Positions 1 through 8,556 are shown, counted from the stretch's first letter. The stretch: DNA of 15,406 nt from Chamaesiphon sp031376885 (GCA_031376885.1 JANMEL010000131.1:1-15406), one strand, 5' to 3'. Translations and numbers: made by a program. The notes: generated by a model from the sequence alone, not told the origin.

Positions 1-569
1 CCCAAAATTCGGTCGATCGGATCGAGAGCATATTCAGTAACATCAATAGTCAAATCTCGTCCCGTCAATTTCAGGAATTGCCACTGGGTTCCGGTTGTGA
101 CACTACCATAAATTGTGGTTACTTCTTGCCCACCTGCTTGATTAAATTTTTGGGCAGCAACCATCTCTGCTGCACATTGACCCCATCCAGCATTGAGTTC
201 ACCCTTCTTCGCTTCAATGAGAACAATAGCTGGAGCTTCGATAATCAGTTCGTTTGTCGATCGAGTTAGTAAAAAATCGCACACACCATTTAATCCCGAC
301 TCAACATCGATCGTAAAGTCTGTACCGGAAAATAACCCAATTTGGCGATCTAGCAGTTCGCGCAGCTCAAACAACAACGGGGCGACAATTAACTCAGATC
401 TCACCTTTTCACTCCCCTGAGCTGCTGCAAAAGGTGCTGACTTTGACAAAAGATCTGTTAACCACTTACCAGCGGCAAGTGTGGGGAGATCGGTGAAAAA
501 TACCCCTTTGACAACCTTGAGATCGAATTGCCGTTGGACTTGAAGCAGATTAAAGCTACTGTAGGGCAT
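1..569 (-). CDS. PD-(D/E)XK nuclease-like protein, 3' end beyond window
   Basis: Reading the minus strand from an ATG at 567-569 gives an open frame of 189 residues that runs off the window without a stop, so the C-terminus is missing. I do not recognise a named gene. The fold is suggested by spaced residues typical of the PD-(D/E)XK nuclease superfamily: Glu59 in RSELIVAPLL, Asp98 in CDFLL, Glu119-Ala-Lys121 in VLIEAKKG, and Gln131 in GWGQC. These match the E...D...ExK...Q pattern of type I restriction R-subunit N-termini and many standalone cyanobacterial proteins of unknown role. Nuclease activity and target are inference. No Shine-Dalgarno sequence is obvious before the ATG. It lies downstream of gap1, separated by about 100 bases, and need not be cotranscribed with it. 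Confidence 0.72.
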   Translation of the reverse strand, partial: MPYSSFNLLQVQRQFDLKVVKGVFFTDLPTLAAGKWLTDLLSKSAPFAAAQGSEKVRSELIVAPLLFELRELLDRQIGLFSGTDFTIDVESGLNGVCDFLLTRSTNELIIEAPAIVLIEAKKGELNAGWGQCAAEMVAAQKFNQAGGQEVTTIYGSVTTGTQWQFLKLTGRDLTIDVTEYALDPIDRIL

Positions 570-673
570 ATTTTAGAGACTAAGGAGAGGCTTAAATTAC
601 AGTATAATATTGCCAGCCAAAGATAATATTGACTCTACCAGATTGAGATACTGAATTTTATCTTCTAGTTGAT

Positions 674-1696
674 TCAAATTAGCCCATCTTTTCTTGCCAT
701 AAACAGCATCAGATCGATAACCCGACAGGCGTAAGCCCACTCGTTATCGTACCAAGCCACCACTTTGAAAAAGTTGGCATTTAAACCAATACCTGCTGTG
801 GCATCAAAGATACTCGAACGAGGATCGGTGCGGAAGTCCATCGACACAACCTTATCCTCGGTATAGCCCAAGATACCCTTCAATTCCCCCGCCGCTGCCG
901 TTTTCATCGCCGTACAAATATCTGCATAAGTGGTGGGTTTAACCGTCTTAAAGGTTAGGTCGATGACGGAAACATCAGCAGTACCCACCCGAAACGCCAT
1001 CCCGCTCAACTTTCCCTTCAAGTCGGGTAATACAAGCGCGACTGCTTTTGCCGCGCCAGTTGAAGCGGGAATGATATTCTGGGCGGCTCCCCGTCCGCTC
1101 CGCCAGTCTTTTTTATCGGGGCCATCGACAGTAGACTGGGTGGCAGTCATGGCGTGAACGGTAGTCATTAAACCTTCGGCGATTCCAAAGGTGTCGTGCA
1201 AGACTTTGGCAACTGGAGCTAGACAGTTGGTGGTGCAGCTTGCGTTGGAGATAATTTCATCTGTTATGGGATTGAATTCCTGATGATTGACTCCCATTAC
1301 TACAGTCCGAATCTTATCGGGGTCTTTGGTTGGGGCGGAGATGACTACTCGTTTTGCCCCAGCTTGAATGTGTTTTTGGGCACCCTCGTAGGTAGTGAAA
1401 AGTCCAGTGGATTCAACTACATAATCGGCTCCTAGTTTACCCCAAGGGAGTTCTGCCGGATCTTTAATCGCCAGACAGGATACAAAGCGATTGTCGATGG
1501 AGATGCCATCAGGCTGGGCTGCAACGGTGCCTTGATATGTGCCGTGGGTGGAGTCGTATTTGAATAGATAAGCAAGGTTATCGGCAGGAACGAGGTCATT
1601 CACACCGACTAATTCTAATTCAGGATGACTCATGGCAATCCGTGCCACTAGCCGTCCGATTCGTCCGAAGCCATTAATACCGATTTTGAGTGTCAT
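674..1696 (-). CDS. gap1: Glyceraldehyde-3-phosphate dehydrogenase, NAD-type (Gap1-like)
   Basis: Type I GAPDH of 340 residues, full length. It oxidises glyceraldehyde-3-phosphate to 1,3-bisphosphoglycerate in the cytosol. The Rossmann motif GINGFGRIGR is at residues 6-15. The catalytic site SNASCTTNC gives Cys154, with the partner His181 in TVHAMTATQ. The NADP-using photosynthetic Gap2 class usually lacks an acidic residue at the cofactor-binding loop. Here VNDLVPADN keeps Asp34, which favours NAD and the catabolic Gap1 class. The segment FRVGTADVS departs from the more common FRVPTPDVS; I attach no functional claim to this. The start ATG lies 19 bases after the stop of the D-lactate dehydrogenase gene, with AGGA upstream, so the two are probably one transcript. 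This pairing suggests NADH made here is reoxidised by lactate formation. Family assignment is very secure; the Gap1 subclass is likely. Confidence 0.94.
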   Translation of the reverse strand: MTLKIGINGFGRIGRLVARIAMSHPELELVGVNDLVPADNLAYLFKYDSTHGTYQGTVAAQPDGISIDNRFVSCLAIKDPAELPWGKLGADYVVESTGLFTTYEGAQKHIQAGAKRVVISAPTKDPDKIRTVVMGVNHQEFNPITDEIISNASCTTNCLAPVAKVLHDTFGIAEGLMTTVHAMTATQSTVDGPDKKDWRSGRGAAQNIIPASTGAAKAVALVLPDLKGKLSGMAFRVGTADVSVIDLTFKTVKPTTYADICTAMKTAAAGELKGILGYTEDKVVSMDFRTDPRSSIFDATAGIGLNANFFKVVAWYDNEWAYACRVIDLMLFMARKDGLI

Positions 1697-1715
1697 TTTC
1701 AGTTAATTCCTGAAT

Positions 1716-2702
1716 CTAAATTTCATTTTCACAGGGCTGTTTCTGTTCTATTTGGGTGATATTTGATAATGTCACTTCCGCGATCGCCTGCATCGCATCT
1801 TCAGTAAAAAATGCCTGATGTCCGGTAATTATCACATTCGGGAAAGTCATCAGGCGGGCAAATGTATCATCTTGCATAATTCGATCGGATCGATCTTCAA
1901 AAAATAATGCTGATTCTTGTTCGTAGACATCTAATCCTAATGCTCCGATTTGGGATGATTTGAGGGCAGTAATAATCGCACCTGTGTCGATTAATGCGCC
2001 CCGACTGGTGTTAATTAGCATGACGTGGGGCTTCATTTGGGCGATCGCCTCTTTGTTAATTAAGTGATGGTTTTTTGGAGTTAACGGACAATGGAGCGTA
2101 ATAATATCCGACTGGGAAAATAGTTGGGATAGCTCCATGTATTGGACTCCAATCGCCTCACATTGGGGATTACGAAAGGGATCGTAGGCAATAACGTTGC
2201 AACCAAACCCTGTCATAATTTGAGCGGTGACTGTGCCAATTTTGCCCGTACCGATAATCCCGATCGTTCGTCCGTGTAAATCGAATCCGAGCAATCCTTC
2301 TAATGAAAAATTGCCCTCGCGGACGCGGTTATATGCTCGATGTAATTTGCGATTGAGCGTCAGGATTAATCCCACAGTATGTTCGGCGACGGCATAAGGG
2401 GAATAGGCAGGAACTCGCACTAATTTGATGCCCAGATTTTTTGCAGCTTCGACATCGACATTGTTATACCCAGCAGAGCGTAAAGCAATTAGGCTGACAC
2501 GATCGCTAGCGAGAGCCTTTAGTGTGTCTCGATCGACTTCATCATTAACAAAGATACAAACGGCGGTAGCATCTTTAGCCAGGATCGCGGTGTGTCGATC
2601 GAGCTTAGGTTCTAGAAATGTCAGTTGATGTTGATGTTGTGAATTAGCGGCTGTAAAAAATTGGCGATCGTATGACTTGGCTCTAAAAATAGCAACTTTC
2701 AT
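1716..2702 (-). CDS. ldhA: D-lactate dehydrogenase (D-2-hydroxyacid dehydrogenase family)
   Basis: This 328-residue protein belongs to the D-isomer-specific 2-hydroxyacid dehydrogenases, of normal length for fermentative D-LDH. It would reduce pyruvate to D-lactate with NADH. The NAD-binding GTGKIG is at residues 151-156, followed by the acidic end of the second strand in AYDPF (Asp174). The catalytic triad of the family is visible: Arg234 in NTSRGALID, Glu261 in LDVYEQE, and His295 in TGHQAFFT. The segments RSAGYNNVD (75-83) and VPAYSPYAVAEHTVG (97-111) are characteristic of the LdhA/Ddh branch. Its neighbours are gap1 immediately downstream (19-base gap) and, beyond a reductase gene, pyruvate kinase, which supplies its substrate. 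The 113 bases upstream are AT-rich and could hold a promoter, but no convincing -35/-10 pair stands out. Reduction of another 2-oxoacid cannot be excluded. Confidence 0.9.
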   Translation of the reverse strand: MKVAIFRAKSYDRQFFTAANSQHQHQLTFLEPKLDRHTAILAKDATAVCIFVNDEVDRDTLKALASDRVSLIALRSAGYNNVDVEAAKNLGIKLVRVPAYSPYAVAEHTVGLILTLNRKLHRAYNRVREGNFSLEGLLGFDLHGRTIGIIGTGKIGTVTAQIMTGFGCNVIAYDPFRNPQCEAIGVQYMELSQLFSQSDIITLHCPLTPKNHHLINKEAIAQMKPHVMLINTSRGALIDTGAIITALKSSQIGALGLDVYEQESALFFEDRSDRIMQDDTFARLMTFPNVIITGHQAFFTEDAMQAIAEVTLSNITQIEQKQPCENEI

Positions 2703-2815
2703 AATTTATTTAGGATATTATGTTGCAGTTACTCAAAGATATAAAATAAATAATTTACAAAATTATGCAATCGCTACATTTCTATCGTAAATCCATGAGA
2801 GCCATAAACTATTTT

Positions 2816-3382
2816 TCATCGTTTTGGCTCGTAGCAAAGTACAACGATTCCACAATCAAATGTCTTGTTCTTTAGAAGTGTCAGATTTAGCTTATCTTCT
2901 AAGCTATTAAATATCGTTATCCCTTTTCCTAAAGCTACAGGATTAATGAAAAGATTGTATTCATCAATTAGTCCCTCCATTATTAAAAATGACACAAAGC
3001 TGCCACCTCCATAAACAATAATATCGTTACCTGGTTGTTTTTTAAGTTGAGCGATTTCTTGGGCACTATCACCTTTAGCTAGCTTTGTATTTTCCCATTC
3101 CACATTTTCAATCGTTTGTGAAAAAACTATTTTGGGGGTGTCAACCATTTTGTGAGCAAAAGCATTCGCCGTTTCCGGATTGGCAATTTGAGATGTCCAA
3201 CTGGGTATAAACCCTTGTGCAAGTTTCCGTCCGAGTATAATGCAATCAACAGGTTCGGTTATTTCATTAACATAGTTTTTCAGCTCATCATCCCAATCGA
3301 ACACCATCCAATCCATTTCACCGTTTGCTCTTGCCACGAAACCATCAACCGATACTTGCATCTGTAATTTTAATTTTCTCAT
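2816..3382 (-). CDS. Dihydrofolate reductase-fold protein (RibD C-terminal domain family), likely acquired
   Basis: This 188-residue protein of the RibD C-terminal/DHFR superfamily resembles the YyaP/YwjB-type stand-alone proteins. Visible features are the N-terminal strand KLKLQMQVSVDGFVA (4-18), DCIILGRK (46-53), the NADPH-binding glycine stretch IIVYGGGSFVS (120-130), and FINPVALGKGITIF (146-159). The substrate is unknown; it should not be read as a true folate reductase. The start is supported by AGGA eight bases before the ATG. The gene is compositionally foreign: no GATC occurs from 2670 to 3411, although GATC is dense in its neighbours. Its sequence also looks to me like Bacteroidota members of the family. 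It sits between pyruvate kinase and D-LDH, apparently as an insertion into an older metabolic cluster. Family assignment is firm; origin is inference. Confidence 0.88.
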   Translation of the reverse strand: MRKLKLQMQVSVDGFVARANGEMDWMVFDWDDELKNYVNEITEPVDCIILGRKLAQGFIPSWTSQIANPETANAFAHKMVDTPKIVFSQTIENVEWENTKLAKGDSAQEIAQLKKQPGNDIIVYGGGSFVSFLIMEGLIDEYNLFINPVALGKGITIFNSLEDKLNLTLLKNKTFDCGIVVLCYEPKR

Positions 3383-3445
3383 TTTTTTATCCTGATTTTT
3401 TTATCTCAATCGATCGGTACGATCTTATCGAATCTACTTACCCAA

Positions 3446-4999
3446 TCACCATGAATGGAGTGCCCGCAATTGAGGCGTTTTTTTCAATTGATGAGCTTCC
3501 ATCCGCGTCAGCACATCATCGAGAATACCGATCGCTTCGGTAATAAATGGCCCTTTATTTAACATCACACATTCAGCACGTTCGGACATGGCAACATCGC
3601 TCATCTCGCCCCGCGACGGAATGCCATCCTTGACCAAATTCTCTAATACTTGAGTTGCCCAAATCACCGGAATATGTGCCGCTTCGCAAATCCACAGCAT
3701 TTCTTCTTGGATTTCGGTGAGACGTTGATAGCCAATTTGAACAGCTAAATCGCCCCTGGCAATCATTACCCCAAAAGATCCCTTTCCGGCAGCATAGACG
3801 ATTAATTCAGGCAGATTGGTAACGGCGATCGCGGTTTCAATCTTGGCAACGATCGCAGGTTGAGACAGTCGGTTTTCACAACGTTTATTTAACTCTTGTT
3901 GCAGTAATTCAATATCGGCAGGTCGTTGGACAAATGAGTAGCCAACAATATCCGCATGAACCGCAACAAAATCTAGGTCGGTTAAATCTTGTTCGGTTAG
4001 TGGACTCAGAGCTAAAACTGTGTCTGGGAAATTCAAACCCTTTTCTGGTTTGAGTTTGACTCCTTTGGGACTAGTATTAATTACCTCTAATAATAGTCCT
4101 GGCTGTTCGTGGGCGATTGGATATTCGGTATCGATTACCTGAGTCTGAATTTTACCGTCGTCGATGGATACAGGGGTATCAACAGCTAATAAATCGAGAA
4201 TACTCGGAATCGTACAACTCGTCTGGAAATATTCTATAGATTTATCTGTTTCTACTTTATTTTCGAGTTCGGGTTCGCGCCGTGATAGTACAATTCGATC
4301 GCCTTTAAATACCCGCTTCTTATGGTGTGGCGCAAGTACAGATCCCGTGCGAATTTTGGGGCCACCTAAATCCATCATGATTTTACATGACGTGCCTGTT
4401 TCTCGTTCGGCGCGGCGGATATTATCGATCGCGCCTTGCCAGATTTCGGGAGTATCGTGGGCGCAATTAATCCGCATACAGTTTGCGCCGCGTTGGATAA
4501 AACTTCGTACCAGCTCATAGTTGGTGGCGGCTTCAGTATCCAGCGTGACCATAATTCTGACTCGACGATGGGCTGATGACTCACCGAATAGTTCTTCCGT
4601 GTGCTGCTGTAATAATCGATCGCCTTCAAAGAAAAATTCAACAGGTGGACGCTGGAAATGTCGATTTGATTTAGAGCCACAAATGACTTCTAAAGTGGCA
4701 ATTACCGCATCGAGATTGGGCATCACCCGTCCTTCAATCCGACCTAATGAGGATAAACCCCAAGGCATCAGCGCAGCCTGAAGTGGGCGGAGATCGTGCC
4801 GACGTAAAGCTATATATTCAGCTAAATTCAAGGCACTATCGATAAACGCCGTCCGCTGAATGTGTGGGTTCCACTCGTCAAAGGTGGCTTTTCCTTCGCT
4901 TTCAATGGTCTGGCGTAGTGCTTGCAATGTCGATAGTAAGCCTTGGGGAGTAGATAGATTGAGGGTTTCGGAACTGGGTTTAGAAATTTGACTAACCAT
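3446..4999 (-). CDS. pyk: Atypical pyruvate kinase with N-terminal extension and no C-terminal domain
   Basis: This 517-residue protein would convert phosphoenolpyruvate and ADP to pyruvate and ATP. A helical extension of about 145 residues, not found in standard pyruvate kinases, precedes the barrel. Barrel motifs follow in altered form: IMVTLDTEA (149-157), MRINCAHDTPE (175-185), MMDLGGPKIRTG (208-219), the B domain at about 220-345, VAKIE (384-388), MIARGDLAV (412-420), and WATQVLENL (447-455). Residues equivalent to the catalytic Arg, Asn, Asp, Lys, Glu, Asp and Thr are all kept (Arg176, Asn178, Asp210, Lys386, Glu388, Asp417, Thr449). MLNKGPF (479-485) replaces the usual MLSGETA. The protein ends there, so the C-terminal domain that carries the allosteric effector site in standard enzymes is absent. 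AGGAG at 5008-5012 supports the ATG. It follows the stress-protein gene by 36 bases and is probably cotranscribed with it. Confidence 0.88.
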   Translation of the reverse strand: MVSQISKPSSETLNLSTPQGLLSTLQALRQTIESEGKATFDEWNPHIQRTAFIDSALNLAEYIALRRHDLRPLQAALMPWGLSSLGRIEGRVMPNLDAVIATLEVICGSKSNRHFQRPPVEFFFEGDRLLQQHTEELFGESSAHRRVRIMVTLDTEAATNYELVRSFIQRGANCMRINCAHDTPEIWQGAIDNIRRAERETGTSCKIMMDLGGPKIRTGSVLAPHHKKRVFKGDRIVLSRREPELENKVETDKSIEYFQTSCTIPSILDLLAVDTPVSIDDGKIQTQVIDTEYPIAHEQPGLLLEVINTSPKGVKLKPEKGLNFPDTVLALSPLTEQDLTDLDFVAVHADIVGYSFVQRPADIELLQQELNKRCENRLSQPAIVAKIETAIAVTNLPELIVYAAGKGSFGVMIARGDLAVQIGYQRLTEIQEEMLWICEAAHIPVIWATQVLENLVKDGIPSRGEMSDVAMSERAECVMLNKGPFITEAIGILDDVLTRMEAHQLKKTPQLRALHSW

Positions 5000-5035
5000 C
5001 TAAAAATCTCCTAAATTGATTTGGGTTCGAGCGAT

Positions 5036-5581
5036 TTAAAGCGTATTAAAAATCATCCAATCTTGAATATTCTTATTCTTTAAAACTAACTCAGCTTGAC
5101 TAATTTCATCATCAGTTCCCTTGACGATCGTTAGATAATATCCTCGCCCTAAAAGATCGCTGTAATGCCGAGCTTGCTTTTCCGTAATATCAAAGCCAAC
5201 GCCACCACCGAGGATGCCACCCGATACTGCTCCATAAAAAGCTCCAGCCGCAATGCCAACTAACACGACAGCACCACTAAAGGCTGAAAATGCTAGCGTT
5301 GTTAGTCCAGCGACGACACCACCAACGACACTGCCCATCGCCCCGGCATCTAAGGCTCCATGTTCGATTCGTTCGACTGTGTTACCCCAGACAAACCCAT
5401 CTTCAGATTGGATCGTGGAATCCGTAGATCGCGCTAATATATCGGATGCTGAATCAAGATGTTCGGCAACAACTGAAACATTATTCATGTGAAAGCCAGT
5501 TGCTTTAAGTTGACGGAGTGCCGATTCAATCTGTTGAAAATTTGGGAATGTACCTACTGCATTTTTATGTTCTATGTTCAT
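5036..5581 (-). CDS. Glycine-rich membrane-associated stress protein (Gsp17M / low-temperature-induced type)
   Basis: This 181-residue protein is of the kind annotated as general stress or low-temperature-induced protein. The N-terminal part (1-40) is an alpha/beta domain beginning MNIEHKNAVGTF, with NVSVVAEH at 34-41. A central Gly/Ala-rich hydrophobic stretch of about 60 residues (roughly 75-135) contains AGAMGSVVGGVVAGL and GGILGGGVGF, able to form one or two glycine-zipper-like membrane hairpins. The C-terminus (136-181) resembles a second small domain with YYLTIVKG. The biochemical role is unknown for this family. It lies 29 bases downstream of the P-type ATPase stop and 36 bases upstream of pyk, so it is very likely in the same transcript. 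Its first 39 bases are duplicated at 8690-8728. No clear ribosome-binding site is seen. Confidence 0.8.
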   Translation of the reverse strand: MNIEHKNAVGTFPNFQQIESALRQLKATGFHMNNVSVVAEHLDSASDILARSTDSTIQSEDGFVWGNTVERIEHGALDAGAMGSVVGGVVAGLTTLAFSAFSGAVVLVGIAAGAFYGAVSGGILGGGVGFDITEKQARHYSDLLGRGYYLTIVKGTDDEISQAELVLKNKNIQDWMIFNTL

Positions 5582-5610
5582 GGTGAAAAATTTAGTTTAA
5601 GATGCTCAAA

Positions 5611-8556
5611 TTAAAAGAGTTTTTTCGCAGGTTTTTTAGATGCTGAAGTTGAGTTATTAGCGATCGCTGCACGATCTCGTTCGCGGAGCGTCTCCACGGG
5701 AGAATCGCCACCTTTACCAACGACACGCTTACGGATTTCATCAGCTACCAGAATTAATGGTGGACAAATAATTAGTACCCACCATTGCCAAGTCTCTAGC
5801 GGTGCGGTTCCAAATATTTTTTGTAAGGGTGGGATATAAATAATCGCTAGCATCAATACCAATTCAGCCGCAATCCCCAGCCAGATTAAAGGATTGCTAA
5901 AAAAGCCTAGCCGAAAAATTGAGGTGCGTTCGCTCCGACAGGCGAACACATTGCCAATCTGACAAGCAACGATCGCAGCCAGTGTCATAGTTGTGGCTTG
6001 ATGATAAATTGCCATCTGACTGGCGGTTGCCGATCTCGCAAGGATCGCCCCATTGAGCGATTGCAAGTCGCTAATCCCGTAGCCATTTGCCCACCAAACT
6101 AGGAAAAATCCGCTCATCCCTACCACTCCTTCGATCGATCCGAGAAAGAGAAAAGCCCGCAACAACAAAGACTTATCCAGTAATTGTTGGGACTTTTTAC
6201 GGGGAGGTTGCAGTAGGGTACCTGCTTCGGGTTTTTCTGCGCCCAACGCTAGAGCGGGCAGCATATCTGTTCCTAGATCGATCGCGAGAATTTGGAGGAT
6301 AACTAACGCGGGGGGAATCTTGAAAAAGACCATCGCCAGAAATGGGAGCAATTCTGGGATGTTGGAGGAGAGGATATAGGTGATAAACTTGCGAATATTT
6401 TGATAAACCGCTCGTCCCTGTTCGATCGCACTCACAATCGTGGCGAAATTATCATCAATCAGCACGATATCCGCCGCTTCCCGCGCTACATCGGTACCGT
6501 TTAGCCCCATCGCAATCCCGATATTGGCGGCTCTCAAAGCAGGTGCATCATTGACACCATCACCCGTGACAGCGACAATGTGACCCATCTTGATATAAGC
6601 CTGCACCAGCTTTAACTTCTGTTCGGGCTGGAAGCGGGCGGAAATTAACCCAGATTTTTGGTGCAAGATTTGCGCTAACTGAGCATCCGAAAGATGGGAC
6701 ATCTCTTCACCCGTAACGATCCTGGCTTTACCCTCTACCAAGCCGATTTGTTGGGCGATCGCTTCAGCGGTGAGTCCATAATCTCCCGTCACCATCGTCA
6801 CTTGAATTCCAGCTTGATGACATTTGGCGATCGCGTCCGCAACTTCGACTCTGGGCGGGTCGATCATTGCCACCAACCCCAGGAAAATCAGATTTTGTTC
6901 TAATTCCTTAGTATCTTGAGACTGCTGCTCTACTTGCTCTCTAGCGGCAATTCCCAGCACTCGATAACCGCGACTGGCAAATCGTTCAGCTTTGCTGTAC
7001 CGGAGGTAATCGTTAGTCGCAGTCACTTCCGCTCGTGCATCTGCTGATAACTCGACGATCTTGCCATCTTTGAGAATCTGCTGACAGCAGTTGAGTACAT
7101 CCAAGGGCGATCCTTTGGTGACAATTAGAGCGGGAGCCGTCAGCGGTTTGAGCTTGGCGGATTGCCCATCCAATTCAAACCCCAAACCGGAATCCTCTCC
7201 AGTTCTTTTGAGCACGACACTCATCATTCGCCGCAGCGAATCGAAGGGGATTTCCTGAGTTCGATCGAGTTGACGCTGTAATTCTTCCAGTTTCAACCCC
7301 TGTTTGAGAGCAGCTACTAGCAGCGCGGCTTCAGTCGGATCGCCGATTTCCTGCCACTGACTGGAACCTGCGGGATGGTTGAGACGAGCATTGGAGCATA
7401 GAGCCGCACCCGCCAACAGTAGCTTTACCTGGGATTTCATCCGCTCATCAGCAACTTGTACTTCGCCGCCTGTCGGATCGTAACCGACTCCCGTAACTGT
7501 AATTTCAGTCGCTGGAATCCAGAGTCGGCAAACCGTCATCTGATTCTTAGTTAATGTCCCTGTTTTATCCGTACAAATCACCGTGGTAGCACTCAATGTC
7601 TCCACAGCGGAGAGCCGACGCACCAACGCATTTTGCTTTGCCATCCGCTTGACACCCATTGCCAGAGCCAGAGTGACAGTTGGTAATAATCCTTCTGGCA
7701 CGAAGGCGACAATAATGCCGATCGCAAAAATAAAGCTCTCCTTGGCTTCCATCCCCACCAATAGGTAAGTCAGCAGAAAAACAATAACACCCATGCCAAC
7801 GGCGATCGACGTAATGATATGTACCACACCATCGATTTGCACTTCCAAAGTACTGGGTTCTCGCTTGACAGTGGTAGTCAGGTGAGCAACCTGTCCAAAC
7901 TCAGTCTGAGTCCCCGTTGCATAGACAACTGCCAATCCCCGCCCCGCCGCAACGGTAGCACCTGCGAATACCAGATTGCCAGCTTCAGCAGGTCGCATCT
8001 GTGCGCTGGAGACTGGTTCAGCCGATCGAGCAACTGGGAGCGATTCGCCTGTCAGTACGGAGATATCGACAGTCAAAGACTGGGCGGAAACCAGTCTGGC
8101 ATCGGCGGGAATGCGATCGCCTTCTTCCAATTGGATCGGATCGCCTGAGACGATATCCCGCACCAGAATCGACTGTAACGTCCCATTTCGATAAACTTGA
8201 GCTTTGGCAGGTAACATCTTATTGAGAGCGGTTAATGCTTGTTCTGCCTGGAACTCCTGCCAAAAACTGAACCCAGCATTAATCCAAATTACCGCCCAAA
8301 CTGCCCAGCCAACTTTAGGAGTACCAGAGACAAAAGCCAGTCCACCCGCCACCCAGAGCAAGAGTGCCATAAAATGGGTCAATTGGTCGGTGAACCGGAG
8401 TAGTAGCGATCGTTTTGCTGGTTCGGGTAGTTCGTTAAACCCATATTGCTTAATTCTGACTGCTGTTTCTGCTTCGGAAAGTCCCTGAACTGAGGTTGAC
8501 AGAGTTTCGTAAACTTGCGGAGTAGATAGTGTCCAAATAGGTGCATGAGATGACAT
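5611..8556 (-). CDS. P2-type cation-transporting ATPase with Na+/K+-ATPase-like ion-site residues
   Basis: Full-length P-type ATPase of 981 residues in the membrane. Domains in order: cation-ATPase N-terminus (about 5-75), M1-M2 (60-95), actuator with TGES at 169-172, M3-M4 (245-300), phosphorylation site CTDKTGTLT with Asp330, nucleotide domain with KGSP at 481-484, MVTGD (588-592), TGDGVNDAP (664-672), then M5-M10. M4 has VPEGLL (286-291), M5 SNIPELLPF (731-739), and M6 IDLGTDMLPALALG (759-772). Glu288, Asn732, Glu735, Asp760 and Asp764 match cation ligands of the eukaryotic Na+/K+-ATPase. Asp760 stands where SERCA-type Ca2+ pumps have Asn. Na+ or K+/H+ transport is therefore plausible, but Ca2+ cannot be excluded. 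No beta subunit is seen nearby. The tail after M10 contains a dispersed repeat read in frame (residues 951-959). It appears to be the first gene of the ATPase, stress protein and pyk transcript. Confidence 0.93.
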   Translation of the reverse strand: MSSHAPIWTLSTPQVYETLSTSVQGLSEAETAVRIKQYGFNELPEPAKRSLLLRFTDQLTHFMALLLWVAGGLAFVSGTPKVGWAVWAVIWINAGFSFWQEFQAEQALTALNKMLPAKAQVYRNGTLQSILVRDIVSGDPIQLEEGDRIPADARLVSAQSLTVDISVLTGESLPVARSAEPVSSAQMRPAEAGNLVFAGATVAAGRGLAVVYATGTQTEFGQVAHLTTTVKREPSTLEVQIDGVVHIITSIAVGMGVIVFLLTYLLVGMEAKESFIFAIGIIVAFVPEGLLPTVTLALAMGVKRMAKQNALVRRLSAVETLSATTVICTDKTGTLTKNQMTVCRLWIPATEITVTGVGYDPTGGEVQVADERMKSQVKLLLAGAALCSNARLNHPAGSSQWQEIGDPTEAALLVAALKQGLKLEELQRQLDRTQEIPFDSLRRMMSVVLKRTGEDSGLGFELDGQSAKLKPLTAPALIVTKGSPLDVLNCCQQILKDGKIVELSADARAEVTATNDYLRYSKAERFASRGYRVLGIAAREQVEQQSQDTKELEQNLIFLGLVAMIDPPRVEVADAIAKCHQAGIQVTMVTGDYGLTAEAIAQQIGLVEGKARIVTGEEMSHLSDAQLAQILHQKSGLISARFQPEQKLKLVQAYIKMGHIVAVTGDGVNDAPALRAANIGIAMGLNGTDVAREAADIVLIDDNFATIVSAIEQGRAVYQNIRKFITYILSSNIPELLPFLAMVFFKIPPALVILQILAIDLGTDMLPALALGAEKPEAGTLLQPPRKKSQQLLDKSLLLRAFLFLGSIEGVVGMSGFFLVWWANGYGISDLQSLNGAILARSATASQMAIYHQATTMTLAAIVACQIGNVFACRSERTSIFRLGFFSNPLIWLGIAAELVLMLAIIYIPPLQKIFGTAPLETWQWWVLIICPPLILVADEIRKRVVGKGGDSPVETLRERDRAAIANNSTSASKKPAKKLF
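5678..5706 (-). repeat. Small dispersed hairpin repeat, copy R1 (inside ATPase gene)
   Basis: On the minus strand this 29-nt element reads GAT, a 5-bp stem TCTCC/GGAGA with loop CGT, then CGCTCCGCGAACG. It matches the layout of the copies at 10346, 11192 and 13162. It lies in the poorly conserved C-terminal tail of the ATPase and is translated as DSPVETLRE. Its frame is the same as in the copy at 11192. It resembles small dispersed repeats known from filamentous cyanobacteria. Confidence 0.7.

Noticed and set aside
930..1157. Plus-strand open frame opposite gap1, and many similar ones opposite other genes
   Set aside because: Each lies antisense to a gene with clear family motifs and encodes no recognisable protein; they are by-products of codon bias.
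2816..3382. Genuine folate-pathway dihydrofolate reductase
   Set aside because: The motifs are those of the RibD C-terminal/YyaP-like group, not FolA, and no folate genes are nearby.
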